Source: JBBRMU01 sp038230655
GTDB lineage: Bacteria; Patescibacteriota; Microgenomatia; UBA1406; GWC2-37-13
Assembly (NCBI GenBank): GCA_038230655.1
Contig: JBBRMU010000003.1
Coordinates: forward strand, 24,845 to 88,844
Direction: 5' to 3'
Length of the DNA: 64,000 bases
Part shown: positions 42,670 through 52,799 of the stretch, piece by piece
Numbering within the stretch: position 1 is the first letter of the stretch
Layout of the letters: each line of letters opens with the position of its first letter
Program-made: the position numbers and the translations under genes
The notes under the pieces: generated by a model
The model's input: only the letters and a program-made list of their open reading frames with translations
What the model was told of the DNA's origin: nothing
Databases searched by the model: none

Positions 42670-44994
42670 ATGTCGTGGATACAAAAAACTGCATTAAAAC
42701 TCAAAACAGAGCTTCGAACGAACTGGATATTTTATCTTATTTTCGTGCTGTTATTGATTTTACCGTTTTTGTGGTTTTCAAAACATCTTTATATACTTGG
42801 TGACGATGATACCGGACTTTCATACTACAACCCGCTTGGCATGTTGAAAACTGCACTTTCAACGTGGTACTCGCTTGACCATATAGCCCGCTTTGAAGAG
42901 TCCGTCGGACACCAAATCGTTTTTAGCTCTGTACTACAGTTGATTAAAATTGTCACTTTCAACTTAGTAAACATTGATCAACTGGCGTTTGGTATTATCA
43001 TGAGTTTTTCATTTTTCTATATTGTAAAAACGCTTGAACTTCTTCACAACAACAAACCTTCTCTAGCATTTTATTTTGCGGGTTTGTTTTTTGCAATCTC
43101 GCCAAACTTTATCTTTACCGAATACTACTATTTACTGCCATCTACCTTTGCGATTTTGCTCTGTCCAGCTGTTTTATATCATTTGCTCAAGGCATACAAA
43201 ACGCGTTCAATCAGGCCGCTTTTTATCAGTGCAGTGTGGACATTTATTTTATCGAGAGCTATTATTACTCCTTTTTTCATCAATTTTTTTGCATTTTTGA
43301 CCGTTTTTTACTTCCTCTATGTTTTTTTCACTGATGGCTTTAAACAAGTTCTGACTGCAGCCAAGTACCTTATTATTTCGGTTTTGCTAATTACCTTGAT
43401 TAACTCAATGATTCTAGTCCCTATAATCTACTCTTCTTCTCAAAAGGGGAGTAGTGCTTTGGAAGACTCAGTAATAAATCGAAATGAGCCCTCGTATATT
43501 GACAATATGCTTTCGTATATTCAGCAGGAGGTTCGGCTAAACCGGGTAAACTACTATCTAAACAATATCTATCCTGAACCCATAATTAATCTACAAGGTT
43601 TTAGAAGCTCGGATTTTTATCCTGCATACATAGATAAAACTTACTTACTTATGTACATCATCACATTCGCAATGCTAGCTGGTCTCCTTTTTTCTGCTCA
43701 AAAAAAGAAAATTTTAATTCCAGTTCTTCTACTTTATATAACGACTCTTTTATTCATGAGCGTAAATATTCTTGATAGCTTCAAACAGTTTTATTTTTTC
43801 TTGATGACGCATACTCCTGTTTTCAATATGAACCGTGTTCCATCGATGAAGTTTAATCTTCCTTTTATTTTTTACGGATCTCTTTTGCTAGGAATCAGTT
43901 TAGATTCCCTTTTTAAGAAATTTCCTAAATGGAAAAATGTAGTTTTTTTACTTTGTTTACTAGCACTTTGTGCAAATAGTTTTATTTTGATTACTGGAAA
44001 ACTCTTTACTCAAAAACTACCTCCTTTAGATACAGTTCGAGCAATGGACTTTAATAAAGATTATAAACAGCTGACTAAAGATTTTCGAGCCTATATCCAT
44101 GACGATGCTAGACTTGTACTTTTTCCACTTGGCTACGGATTTGGATCTTTCATTGCAGGAGAAGACCCATCTCAGTACTATCGTTCAACAGTCACCGGAT
44201 TTAAGAGTTTTACAGGATATGATATGTTTGGAACAATAAGAAATTTTGATATTGTTCTTGATAAAGACTATCTTACAAAAGCGAACGACTACTACTTTAG
44301 CCATAATCTGGCCGACTTTTATCAACTAGCACAAGACCTCAATATAAAGTACGTTGTATACACAAAAAACCTAGCGCCTCTCAAAAAATTTGGCGAGCTT
44401 GTTCCTACAAGTACATATAACAGCCCTGATTACTACTCTGTAGCAGATACTTCACATGTGGTGTATGAAAATGCTGGATATAAAATATATAGACTAAAAA
44501 CGTATAATGACACTTCTAAGTTTACTGCTGACAAAAAAACAACAGACCTTTCATTTAGCAGAGTTTCTGATTTTATCTATTTGCTTAAAGTAAAAACAGA
44601 CGGCACTGACTTTATTAAATTTAGAGAAAGTTACTCCAGTAAGTGGAACTTGTACCAAATCTCACCAAATGATTTTAACTGTTTAGAAGGACATAACTAC
44701 GCAACTTCCTTTCCAAATATTACTGAATGTGCACACCCAATGGATAATATCACGGGGATTAAAGAGCTGGTAAGCCTCAAAAAAGAGCCTTACTTACAAA
44801 CAAATCATTTTCAGTATGGAACATTTGCAAATGGATGGAAAATTAAGAGCGACAAAGATTATATCTATTTTGCGCTCGTCTTTGACGGAGAAAGTTCTTT
44901 ATTTTTAGGCCTTGGAGTTAGTTTTGGTGTTTTACTTGTTTGTATCGTCGCATACTGTATCCTTGGTATTAAGAAACGTTCTACGAAAAAATGA
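42670..44994 (+). CDS. Large multi-pass membrane protein, YfhO/GT-C-like
   Basis: A 774-residue protein with about 12 hydrophobic helices in residues 20-460, an outer C-terminal domain (about 480-745) and a last helix near 748-768. The first loop has LYILGDDDTGLSYYNPLGMLKTA; its acidic triplet may be the GT-C catalytic acid site. In the C-terminal half, LVLFPLGYGFGSFIAGEDPSQYYRS resembles YfhO-related proteins. The role could be transfer of a lipid-linked sugar. It overlaps the following gene by ATGA, suggesting the two proteins work together. Confidence 0.75.
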   Translation: MSWIQKTALKLKTELRTNWIFYLIFVLLLILPFLWFSKHLYILGDDDTGLSYYNPLGMLKTALSTWYSLDHIARFEESVGHQIVFSSVLQLIKIVTFNLVNIDQLAFGIIMSFSFFYIVKTLELLHNNKPSLAFYFAGLFFAISPNFIFTEYYYLLPSTFAILLCPAVLYHLLKAYKTRSIRPLFISAVWTFILSRAIITPFFINFFAFLTVFYFLYVFFTDGFKQVLTAAKYLIISVLLITLINSMILVPIIYSSSQKGSSALEDSVINRNEPSYIDNMLSYIQQEVRLNRVNYYLNNIYPEPIINLQGFRSSDFYPAYIDKTYLLMYIITFAMLAGLLFSAQKKKILIPVLLLYITTLLFMSVNILDSFKQFYFFLMTHTPVFNMNRVPSMKFNLPFIFYGSLLLGISLDSLFKKFPKWKNVVFLLCLLALCANSFILITGKLFTQKLPPLDTVRAMDFNKDYKQLTKDFRAYIHDDARLVLFPLGYGFGSFIAGEDPSQYYRSTVTGFKSFTGYDMFGTIRNFDIVLDKDYLTKANDYYFSHNLADFYQLAQDLNIKYVVYTKNLAPLKKFGELVPTSTYNSPDYYSVADTSHVVYENAGYKIYRLKTYNDTSKFTADKKTTDLSFSRVSDFIYLLKVKTDGTDFIKFRESYSSKWNLYQISPNDFNCLEGHNYATSFPNITECAHPMDNITGIKELVSLKKEPYLQTNHFQYGTFANGWKIKSDKDYIYFALVFDGESSLFLGLGVSFGVLLVCIVAYCILGIKKRSTKK

Positions 44995-46970
44995 AAATCA
45001 AAAAACTGTATAAAATTATTGCCAGTTTCATACTGCTCAATATTCTTTTATTTCTTCTTTTTTTTTCAACGAGCAATGTAACAGTAGGGAAAGCTATTTT
45101 AGGAACAATTGCACCCAAAAAAATTATTTATGAACTGACTTCTGGAGAATCGATCATCTTAAGTAGCGAAAAAGGGCGTGACTACCCATTTGCTGCAACA
45201 GCTCCTGGAAGCTCTAAGTACATTTTTACAGTGCTAAAAGAGGACTACGATGTATATAATTTGAAGAACACACCTATATTTTATGCTGGAAAGCGTATTT
45301 CTGAGCTACAAAACTGGGGAAGTAGTATGCCTATTCTTCATAGTTATAGTTCCATTTCTGGTCTGGAGAGTTGGTGGAAAAAAACGCCTCCTTCACCTTG
45401 GGAATTGAATAAAAAAAATGTTTACAATTCATGGGAAGCAAGTTTTGCCAGATACTTTGACTTAGTAAAGTCTGAAATCACTGAGACGAGGAAAAATCAT
45501 GATTCAAAACCTCAACTTGCACTTATCCGAAAGTGTCTAGAATCAGACTTCATCTTTCTGAAAGAAATCATCTCAACATCTAAGAAAAGTGATGCTGAAA
45601 AAAGTTATCTTACAAAAATTAGCACGGATATTTTTAACTACTATAACAATCAACTATTTCAGCAAAGCTCGCCAATCGATCCTTCTTTACTTCCTTACTC
45701 GCTTGATTTAATAAATCAGACAAAAGATTCAGGTATCTTCAAGGCAAGTATTGATAGATCTTCTTTGCAAGACTTCACCGAAAGTGATCTATCTGCAACA
45801 GTTGATCATACTACTTTATCAGCTGTGTTCGATAAAACGAGCAATCAGTTTGTATTCAACTCTGTCTCACTCAATGGAAATAAAGTATTTTATCTACACC
45901 TTCCTTTCATTAATCTACTCGAAAGTACATCATGGCAAAAACTTGGCTCAGGCTACCAAACTACACCACTAAAACTCAAAAATGACTATACCTATTTATT
46001 TAGTATAAGCGACAGTTTGACACAACCGATACATGTGACTGTCAAGCAGAATACAAAAACTTTGGTCGATAAAACGTACCTCTCAAATTTGAAGCAACAA
46101 CTTTTTCAGTCTTTAATCGTCTATGGAAATAGTATGAATGGACCGGTAGTTATCTCACTTTTGCCAGTAGAACCAATAAGTGATGTTCAATTTAACTCAA
46201 TTCAGATGAAGCTACAACCAGTATATCGACCACCAGTAACAATAGAAAAAACTGCGCCTCTTCCCAATCATGATCCGAAAGTGACTTATACGCAAAAAGA
46301 CAAGAATTTATATGAAGTTGATGTTCAAAATACAAACTCTGCTCAAGATACATTTATTATCAAGTCATTCGGCGCTGGTTGGAAAATGTTGAAAAAGAAC
46401 ACGATTAACTCTAATCATTATCAAATATTCACATACTTCACTTTTCATACAATTTATCTCTGGCTTTGTTTGATAGACACAGCTATTGTAGCCGTCTTTT
46501 TTTTCTACTTATTGCTCAAAAAAATTTCACCTGCTCATGCGACTTTAGTCGATAAAGTACTTTCAACTATTTATACCCAACAAAAGAAATCTATACTACT
46601 GTCTCTCAAACATATACTGAAGAAACTTCGCACTGCAAATCAATTTTTCATTTCACTTTCTACATCATACAGAACCATTTTTATAGTTATCTCCGTACTT
46701 TTATTTATCTACTCAATTCTTTTTAATACATTTCAGACAGATATAATAACGTTTGGAATTGCAATTTTTTACCTCTTTACAACACTCAGTTGGAAACGTA
46801 AGACAAATGTCCATTTTAGTATGGCTTTCATTTTTGTGTTTATTGCGTTTATTGCACAGCTCGCTCGTCTCGACACTATATCTGAGAATATTTCGATTTG
46901 GGCAGTATTACTCTTATTTATTGGTACAATCAGTCTTATAGCTACATATTTTAATGAGTTTAGAGAATAA
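44991..46970 (+). CDS. Membrane protein of unknown function, partner of the 774-residue protein
   Basis: 659 residues. One N-terminal helix (about 8-26), a large outer region of roughly 440 residues without known motifs, then four or five helices at the C-terminus (about 485-510, 560-580, 585-605, 610-630, 635-655). The outer part contains helical (ETRKNHDSKPQLALIRKCLE) and beta-like stretches. I recognise no family. The ATGA overlap with the upstream gene and close spacing (6 bases) to the next GT-C gene place it in a surface-assembly operon. Confidence 0.7.
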   Translation: MKIKKLYKIIASFILLNILLFLLFFSTSNVTVGKAILGTIAPKKIIYELTSGESIILSSEKGRDYPFAATAPGSSKYIFTVLKEDYDVYNLKNTPIFYAGKRISELQNWGSSMPILHSYSSISGLESWWKKTPPSPWELNKKNVYNSWEASFARYFDLVKSEITETRKNHDSKPQLALIRKCLESDFIFLKEIISTSKKSDAEKSYLTKISTDIFNYYNNQLFQQSSPIDPSLLPYSLDLINQTKDSGIFKASIDRSSLQDFTESDLSATVDHTTLSAVFDKTSNQFVFNSVSLNGNKVFYLHLPFINLLESTSWQKLGSGYQTTPLKLKNDYTYLFSISDSLTQPIHVTVKQNTKTLVDKTYLSNLKQQLFQSLIVYGNSMNGPVVISLLPVEPISDVQFNSIQMKLQPVYRPPVTIEKTAPLPNHDPKVTYTQKDKNLYEVDVQNTNSAQDTFIIKSFGAGWKMLKKNTINSNHYQIFTYFTFHTIYLWLCLIDTAIVAVFFFYLLLKKISPAHATLVDKVLSTIYTQQKKSILLSLKHILKKLRTANQFFISLSTSYRTIFIVISVLLFIYSILFNTFQTDIITFGIAIFYLFTTLSWKRKTNVHFSMAFIFVFIAFIAQLARLDTISENISIWAVLLLFIGTISLIATYFNEFRE

Positions 46971-46976
46971 AGTATT

Positions 46977-48536
46977 ATGACTGTTCTTAAAACGATTGGA
47001 TTAAAATTAAAAACCATTCCTTGGTATTTTATTTCACTCATAACTCTCGTTCTGCTGGCACTTTATTTCAGAGTACATGGAATTATTGATAACCATTCAT
47101 TTTGGGCAGATGAGAGCTATGTGGCGAGTTTTGCAAGAGACGTAATTGAGCATAAAAGATCACTTTTTGAAGTAGTGAAAATTCAAGATTATCAACCTCT
47201 TCAAGTTGTGATTGTAACGTTCTTCTTTAAACTTTTTGGTGTCAGCGAGTTTACTGCGAGACTCCCTTTCATTCTTTTGGGGACGATTGGGGTTGTCGGT
47301 GCATTTCTTGTAAGCGCAGAACTCTCTACTGTTCCGGCAGGGCTTTTGGCAGCATTTCTCTATGGTTTTTCTCAGCTTAATTTATCAAACTCAACACAAG
47401 CAAAACCATACTCAGCAATTGAGACAGCATTTTTATTCATACTTTTCTGCATCAGTAAACTGAGACAAAACCCAAAAAACACTAAACTCTATCATGGCTT
47501 CATAATACTGCTCGCCATTCTCTGTTCTTTGATACATTTTATTGGGTTTCTGGTTTGGTTGCCGTACATTATTTATCTCATTACAACGTACAGAAGGCGT
47601 TTGCTTGAACTCCTCAAAAAACCGCTGTATAGTATTACTTTTCTACTCATAGCAATAGTACTATTCTTTGTTTTCAAAGTTAACCTTATGATTCAGCTAC
47701 TTCTCAGTACAAAAGATCATAATCTTCTTTTTTCTGGAAATAATATAACATATCTCCGTGAGCTTTTTTGGAAAGAATATGGCTTCATAACACTGCCTGC
47801 AGTATTCGGGGGAATGGTGCTTTTCAAAAAAAATCGCAACCTTGGTGTAGGTATTATTATATGGGTACTAGCTATGCTTTATTTGTGGACCTTTAAATCG
47901 TTAACCCACAATATAAGATATCTTGTACCTTTGTTTGGTCTTCTCTTTGTCTGCTTCAGTATTTTTTGGGGAGAAGCGTCAAAAGCTTTCTTTACTAAAA
48001 AAGCCTCACTGGTCTGTTTAGTTGTTGCAGTACTTCTTTTTGTTGGAGGTAATAAAATTTCTCGAAAACCTGCTCTTTACTACTCTCCAAATGAAGATTT
48101 TGCAGCAGATATTCAAATTGCAGACTATAAAACGTTTTATTCTGAACTTCAGACCAGATTTCCAGATCTTACTCATCTAATAATCTATACTGATGTGATT
48201 GACGCACAAATTTGGTATTTACCTGGGAGAACTCCTGATGCGACTTTTATGAAAGCTTATACAGCAGGAATACATGATGGAGAAGTTTCACAAAGTATTA
48301 TTACTCACAACCCAGTTTACACAACACTGGACCAATTTAAAGAACAGATGAAACTCCATCCAAAAGGTCTACTTATTGTTGAAGACTGGGATAGCATACT
48401 GCCTCAAGAGATAAAAGACTATGCAAAGAAGAATCTCCATCTTGAAATCAAAGTGGACGGCCTACCTAACACAAATGGGGATAACTGGCCACTTGAACTC
48501 TATAGCTGGGGAGTCGGAGATCTTCAAAAAAAGTAG
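46977..48536 (+). CDS. GT-C (GT39/ArnT-like) membrane glycosyltransferase
   Basis: 519 residues with about 12 helices. The first outer loop carries NHSFWADESYVASFARDV, in which the Asp-Glu pair is the catalytic acid motif of GT39/GT83 enzymes, followed by the YQPLQVVIVTFFFKLFGVSEFTARLPF segment typical of this group. The C-terminal soluble part begins near residue 370. It would use a polyprenyl-phosphate sugar as donor, such as the product of the GT2 at 25216. Acceptor unknown. Confidence 0.85.
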   Translation: MTVLKTIGLKLKTIPWYFISLITLVLLALYFRVHGIIDNHSFWADESYVASFARDVIEHKRSLFEVVKIQDYQPLQVVIVTFFFKLFGVSEFTARLPFILLGTIGVVGAFLVSAELSTVPAGLLAAFLYGFSQLNLSNSTQAKPYSAIETAFLFILFCISKLRQNPKNTKLYHGFIILLAILCSLIHFIGFLVWLPYIIYLITTYRRRLLELLKKPLYSITFLLIAIVLFFVFKVNLMIQLLLSTKDHNLLFSGNNITYLRELFWKEYGFITLPAVFGGMVLFKKNRNLGVGIIIWVLAMLYLWTFKSLTHNIRYLVPLFGLLFVCFSIFWGEASKAFFTKKASLVCLVVAVLLFVGGNKISRKPALYYSPNEDFAADIQIADYKTFYSELQTRFPDLTHLIIYTDVIDAQIWYLPGRTPDATFMKAYTAGIHDGEVSQSIITHNPVYTTLDQFKEQMKLHPKGLLIVEDWDSILPQEIKDYAKKNLHLEIKVDGLPNTNGDNWPLELYSWGVGDLQKK

Positions 48537-48550
48537 AACCAACAACATGA

Positions 48551-48556
48551 TATAAT
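48551..48556 (+). promoter_or_regulatory. -10 box of the MurJ-like flippase gene
   Basis: TATAAT ends 10 bases before ATG 48567, in a 30-base gap. Confidence 0.55.
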
Positions 48557-48566
48557 TCTTTACAGA

Positions 48567-49850
48567 ATGATCAAAAAAGGAATCGGAGTAACTTTCATCT
48601 TTATTATCTCTACGTGTATCCAGCTTGTTAGCCAGATCGTTGTCACGCGCTTAATCGGCGCCACGCTCAATCTAGACATTTTCTTGGCTGCAGTCGCACT
48701 TCCAACCATTTTAGTTACAGTGATCTATGGAACATTAAATGATGCATTTCTTCCTTATTTTGGTGAGAAAAAGAATCATGATCCTGAAACAGCAAATAGC
48801 TATTTTTTTTCAACATTGTTAATGTTAACTTTCTTATCATTCATTTTAGTACTTATTCTAAGTTTTCTTTCTGAACCCATTAGCGCCTTTCTATATAATA
48901 GTAGGGGAGCAATATTTATACACGATGTAAGCATTCAGATGCGATTTATGTTTATGAGTATTCCTGTTTCAATTGTAGCCACGCTGTTGGGAAGCTATTT
49001 CTATTCAAATAAAAATTTTTTAAGATTTCCTATCGCTCAAGCAGTAGGTAGTGTAGTAAATATTGGCCTCATTGTTTTCTTGACACCTTTTCTTGGTATA
49101 TGGGCATTAGTGTGGGCCTTCGTACTTAATATACTCTTTCAAATATTTTTAATTGTTCCTAGAAAAATAATTACTTTTAAATTCGTATTGCCAAATGTAA
49201 TGCCTCTGTTATTCGCTTGGCTCCCATTAATTATCGGCTCGATAGCATTACGTTCTGATACGTTACTCATTCGCTCTTTTGCTTCTTCACTTCCTCCAGG
49301 GAATTTGGTTTACCTAAATCTTGTAACTAAAATATTTTCTCTTGCAACCAGCGTGATGACGGTAGGTATTCAAGTTATGCTCCTGCCTCATCTGGTAGAA
49401 TACCTTGCCAATAAAGAGATAGATAAGGCAATTATAAGCATTAATAAAGCAAAGATATTAGCAATAGGCATTAGCCTCATTGTGACCTTTATTGTTACTC
49501 TCGGGGCTCCTATTTTAATAAACTTATTATTTATAGGCGGAAAGTTTACAGCAGAAGATGCACAAAGCACTTCAGCATTATTACCTTTTTTTATACTTCC
49601 TGCCATTGGATGGGGAATAAACAGCGTCTTCTTCCAACCATTATTAGCTCTAAAGAAACAGATTCCATTAGGGGTTATTAACCTTATTGCCTTAACGGTA
49701 GGTTGGAGTGGAGGATTAATCATTAAAAACACATTTGGGCCTTTACCTGGGATAACTGGTGGTCTAATTTTATTACTATTTACTAGTATTATCGGAAGTG
49801 AGTTGCTATGGCAAAAATACAAACGACAACTGATTATAGAATCTCTGTAG
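48567..49850 (+). CDS. MurJ/MviN-like lipid flippase
   Basis: 427 residues, about 12-14 helices. The start IKKGIGVTFIFIISTCIQLVSQIVVTRLIG with LDIFLAAVALPTILVTVIYGTLNDAFLPYF is the MviN/MurJ pattern (usual DaFf-A-xxiP-llr-l-ge-a---aFvPvf). It is a member of the MOP superfamily and may flip lipid II or another lipid-linked glycan. Its position inside a glycan locus and 43-base overlap with a GT2 gene suggest a dedicated flippase more than the housekeeping MurJ. Confidence 0.82.
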   Translation: MIKKGIGVTFIFIISTCIQLVSQIVVTRLIGATLNLDIFLAAVALPTILVTVIYGTLNDAFLPYFGEKKNHDPETANSYFFSTLLMLTFLSFILVLILSFLSEPISAFLYNSRGAIFIHDVSIQMRFMFMSIPVSIVATLLGSYFYSNKNFLRFPIAQAVGSVVNIGLIVFLTPFLGIWALVWAFVLNILFQIFLIVPRKIITFKFVLPNVMPLLFAWLPLIIGSIALRSDTLLIRSFASSLPPGNLVYLNLVTKIFSLATSVMTVGIQVMLLPHLVEYLANKEIDKAIISINKAKILAIGISLIVTFIVTLGAPILINLLFIGGKFTAEDAQSTSALLPFFILPAIGWGINSVFFQPLLALKKQIPLGVINLIALTVGWSGGLIIKNTFGPLPGITGGLILLLFTSIIGSELLWQKYKRQLIIESL

Positions 49851-50683
49851 TAATCGGCACATTTAACCGTCCAGATTCAGTTTTAGGACTTCTCGAACAG
49901 CTAGTCGACATCAGAGATGTTCCAATTGAAGTCTTAGTATTTGACCAGTCATCAAAAGAAAATTACTCAGTAAGCTCTTCACTTTTTCCGAAACAGGAAA
50001 ATTTTCATCTCTTAAGACTCGAAAAACCTAACACTTGTAGATATCTTAATATGGGTTGGCAGTATGCTAAGGCGCCTATCGTATTATACCTTGATGATGA
50101 TGTAACAATCACTAGCGAGACATTAAATGCACACATTCGCCACTATGATAAAAAATCGCTTTTAGGAGTAGCTGGTAGAGTCGTCAATGACGGAGAGCAG
50201 ATATCTAAAAACTCTCAAGTTGGTAAAGTATTATTTTGCGGAGCAGTAATCACTAAAAATTTTTCATTTACAGAGCCACTTTATGTCGATTATCCATATG
50301 GATGCAATATGTCGTTTAAAAAAGCTGCCCTTGAAGAAGTCGGTGGATTTGACGAAAAACTGAAACCACCCATATATGCGTATAACGAAGTTGATTTAGG
50401 ATATCGAATAACGAAGAAATGGAAGAATTCTATAATTTTTGAACCTCATGCACTGGTATATCATCACCAAATTAAACAAGGCGGTACTCGTTTCTACAAT
50501 CAAAAATATATTCAAAAGACTACCGATTATAACTATGGTTATTTCTTAGGAAAGAACTTTAACTTTGCACAAAATATTGTATGTCTTATAAGACGTATAC
50601 CATATCAGATAGTTAAAGAAGCAAATAGTATCTGGGAAATATTAAGTGGATTCATGTACGCAAAATCCGTTAGAACTCGATAG
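49808..50683 (+). CDS. GT2 family glycosyltransferase
   Basis: 291-residue GT-A transferase. It begins RISVVIGTFNRPDSVLGLLEQL; the metal-binding DxD appears as YLDDDVTI (about 95-102). The later GCNMSFKKAALEEVGGFDEKL and YNEVDLGYRITKKW give the acceptor-site ED-like motif. Rhamnosyltransferase-like members share this layout. It overlaps the end of the flippase gene, so translation is probably coupled. It converges with the membrane protein at 50731 with no obvious terminator. Confidence 0.87.
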   Translation: MAKIQTTTDYRISVVIGTFNRPDSVLGLLEQLVDIRDVPIEVLVFDQSSKENYSVSSSLFPKQENFHLLRLEKPNTCRYLNMGWQYAKAPIVLYLDDDVTITSETLNAHIRHYDKKSLLGVAGRVVNDGEQISKNSQVGKVLFCGAVITKNFSFTEPLYVDYPYGCNMSFKKAALEEVGGFDEKLKPPIYAYNEVDLGYRITKKWKNSIIFEPHALVYHHQIKQGGTRFYNQKYIQKTTDYNYGYFLGKNFNFAQNIVCLIRRIPYQIVKEANSIWEILSGFMYAKSVRTR

Positions 50684-50730
50684 TAGCTATCTTAAGATAT
50701 TGTATTTACTGTGGTTATTTACAGGATTAC

Positions 50731-51984
50731 CTACCTTGTTACAAACCACCATGGTAGAATCCAAAAAAAAGAAACCATAACTGTAAACTGTATTGTTAGA
50801 AGTAAGAGGAGAATTTTTTCCACCCATTTGTTTCTTGCAGCACTAGCTAAACCAAAAGCATAGGTCAAAATAATACCCATTTCATACGTTAATCTTGCCG
50901 CCGAGTAATGACCGCTTAACACATTGTAGTAAATATATATAAGAAGCATCGAAACTCCTAGAATATTAATAAGGAGTGCCTCATTTTTTCCATATTTTTT
51001 TAATTTTAGAAGTCCATATAAACATGTTGGAAGTAAAACAAACCCTAGACACCAGAGAATAAATGCTTTCTTATGAAATTTTACAAAAGGTGTCACAGCA
51101 TTATGTCCGTCACTCCAGAAACTATTCCAAGCGCCGCCGATCAAAGAGTAATACTGGGTGTTATACATGTCAACTTTGGGTATCCAATCAAGTCGGTAAT
51201 AAAAATCAGGACTATGATGATAAGGTTTAGTTGTAATAACCTTCACAATATTAGAGGGCCCTTTTGCATCCTTAGATCTTAACAGAATAGGAGCTGACAC
51301 TATACTAATCACCAAAATTACACCAATCAATATTGTAAAATAAGTGCTGACTCTAATTTTTTTTCTGATAAAAACGAGAACATATCCAGATATGGAGACC
51401 GGTAGAATCATTATTATAGAAACCTTAGTCCAGAATCCTAAAGCGAAACTAAGAGTAAACCATATAGAATAGATTAGAAATTTTTTTTCATCCGTTACTG
51501 ATACCAGGAATAGTATCGCTACTACACAACTAATTATCCAGAATAAACTCAGTAATTCATTTGTTACCATCGGAGGAAAAATATTGAGCATTGGCAATGC
51601 AGCAAGAGCTAAAACACCTACAAAAACCTGTCTGTAATTTTTGAACACTTTATGTAGTGAAATCGCAACTACGCCGATAGTTGCCCATAGTATAAATATA
51701 TTCATATATTGAGCTGTTTTAGAAGTGTGCGAGAACTGCATTAATGTCGCACCAAGTATATAGTACAAAGGTGATTGGTGAGTCTCCCAGCCTAAGTTTG
51801 CAGCTGGTAACTTCTTGTACTGATTTATATACTCAATATAAAAAACATGTCCTTCTCCATCAAATCCGTGTTTAGGTTTATATAAACTAGCGTTATGTAA
51901 ACCAAGAATAAATGAGGCTATAAATATAGATAGCAAAGCAAAAAATAAAGCATAAGATTTGATATTTTTTGGTAGATATACCAT
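50731..51984 (-). CDS. GT-C-like membrane glycosyltransferase
   Basis: 417 residues with about 10 helices. The outer loop after the first helix carries GFDGEGHVFYIEYINQYKKL, with the acidic D-x-E that serves as catalytic site in GT39/PMT-like enzymes, then WETHQSPLYYILGATLMQF (typical hQPPLYY pattern). It shares a 41-base divergent promoter region with the GT2 gene at 52026, so both may be made together. Substrates unknown. Confidence 0.8.
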   Translation of the reverse strand: MVYLPKNIKSYALFFALLSIFIASFILGLHNASLYKPKHGFDGEGHVFYIEYINQYKKLPAANLGWETHQSPLYYILGATLMQFSHTSKTAQYMNIFILWATIGVVAISLHKVFKNYRQVFVGVLALAALPMLNIFPPMVTNELLSLFWIISCVVAILFLVSVTDEKKFLIYSIWFTLSFALGFWTKVSIIMILPVSISGYVLVFIRKKIRVSTYFTILIGVILVISIVSAPILLRSKDAKGPSNIVKVITTKPYHHSPDFYYRLDWIPKVDMYNTQYYSLIGGAWNSFWSDGHNAVTPFVKFHKKAFILWCLGFVLLPTCLYGLLKLKKYGKNEALLINILGVSMLLIYIYYNVLSGHYSAARLTYEMGIILTYAFGLASAARNKWVEKILLLLLTIQFTVMVSFFWILPWWFVTR

Positions 51985-51991
51985 TGAAAGT

Positions 51992-52019
51992 ATTATAACA
52001 AAGATTTATCAGCTATAAT
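51992..52019. promoter_or_regulatory. Divergent overlapping leaderless promoters
   Basis: A minus-strand TATAAT (51997-51992) ends 7 bases before the ATG at 51984, and a plus-strand TATAAT (52014-52019) ends 6 bases before the ATG at 52026. Only 41 bases separate the start codons, so the -35 zone of each promoter covers the -10 box of the other, and the two polymerases should compete. Confidence 0.7.
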
Positions 52020-52025
52020 TGCTCT

Positions 52026-52793
52026 ATGAGCAGCATTACAGCTATTATCCCTGCTAAAAATGAAGAAAGAAATATTGAACGGTGTTTAAAAAGTCTTGAT
52101 TGGTGTGACCATGTTATAGTCATGTTAATGGGTAACGATAAAACAGGTACTCTTGCCCAAAAAATGGGAGCTGAAGTAATAGAAAAAAATAAATCTGATA
52201 ACGATGACTTCATAGCTCTTCAAAAAAATATTAACTGGGCTATCGAGCATACTAAGTCTGAGTGGATTTTAAGGATTGATGCAGATGAAGAAGTGACTTC
52301 TGATCTTAAAAAAGAGATTTTAGCAACAATCAATAACTCTACAGATATTATTGCATATGGTCTACATAGAAATCAGTATTTCTGGGGTGGTTTTTTAAAA
52401 GGTGGAGACTGGGCTTATGATAGACTTGTAAGACTCTTTAAAAAAGGTTATGCGGAGTATGATCCAATTGTAAATGTGCATGAACAGTTTAAGGTCAAAG
52501 GTCCAATTGGATATCTAAAATTCTCACTTAATCACTACTCTCATCCGACATTACAAGATGCGAGGAAAAAATTTGACTCTTACACTTCTGTTCAGATAAA
52601 TGACATGAATGACTCTCGATTTAGAGCATATTTCAATCTTATTTTTCAACCACCCTATGTGTTCCTTAGATGGATGATCTGGCATCATGGATATCGTGAT
52701 GGCATTAGGGGTTTAGTAGCAGCATGGTATAGAGCTAATTATGATATTCTATTGTATAGAAAGTATATTGCGAACAAATTCGGAAAGAAGTAA
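52026..52793 (+). CDS. GT2 glycosyltransferase, WaaE/KdtX-like
   Basis: 255 residues. The start SSITAIIPAKNEERNIERCLKSL, the WILRIDADEEVTSDLKKEI metal site (DADE) and the YWGGFLKGGDW-like FWGGFLKGGDWAYDRLVRLFKK segment are those of the lipopolysaccharide core beta-glucosyltransferase family. Members add a hexose to a lipid-linked core or peptidoglycan-linked glycan. Its stop lies 6 bases from the end of the convergent dehydrogenase. Confidence 0.9.
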   Translation: MSSITAIIPAKNEERNIERCLKSLDWCDHVIVMLMGNDKTGTLAQKMGAEVIEKNKSDNDDFIALQKNINWAIEHTKSEWILRIDADEEVTSDLKKEILATINNSTDIIAYGLHRNQYFWGGFLKGGDWAYDRLVRLFKKGYAEYDPIVNVHEQFKVKGPIGYLKFSLNHYSHPTLQDARKKFDSYTSVQINDMNDSRFRAYFNLIFQPPYVFLRWMIWHHGYRDGIRGLVAAWYRANYDILLYRKYIANKFGKK

Positions 52794-52799
52794 AGAAAC

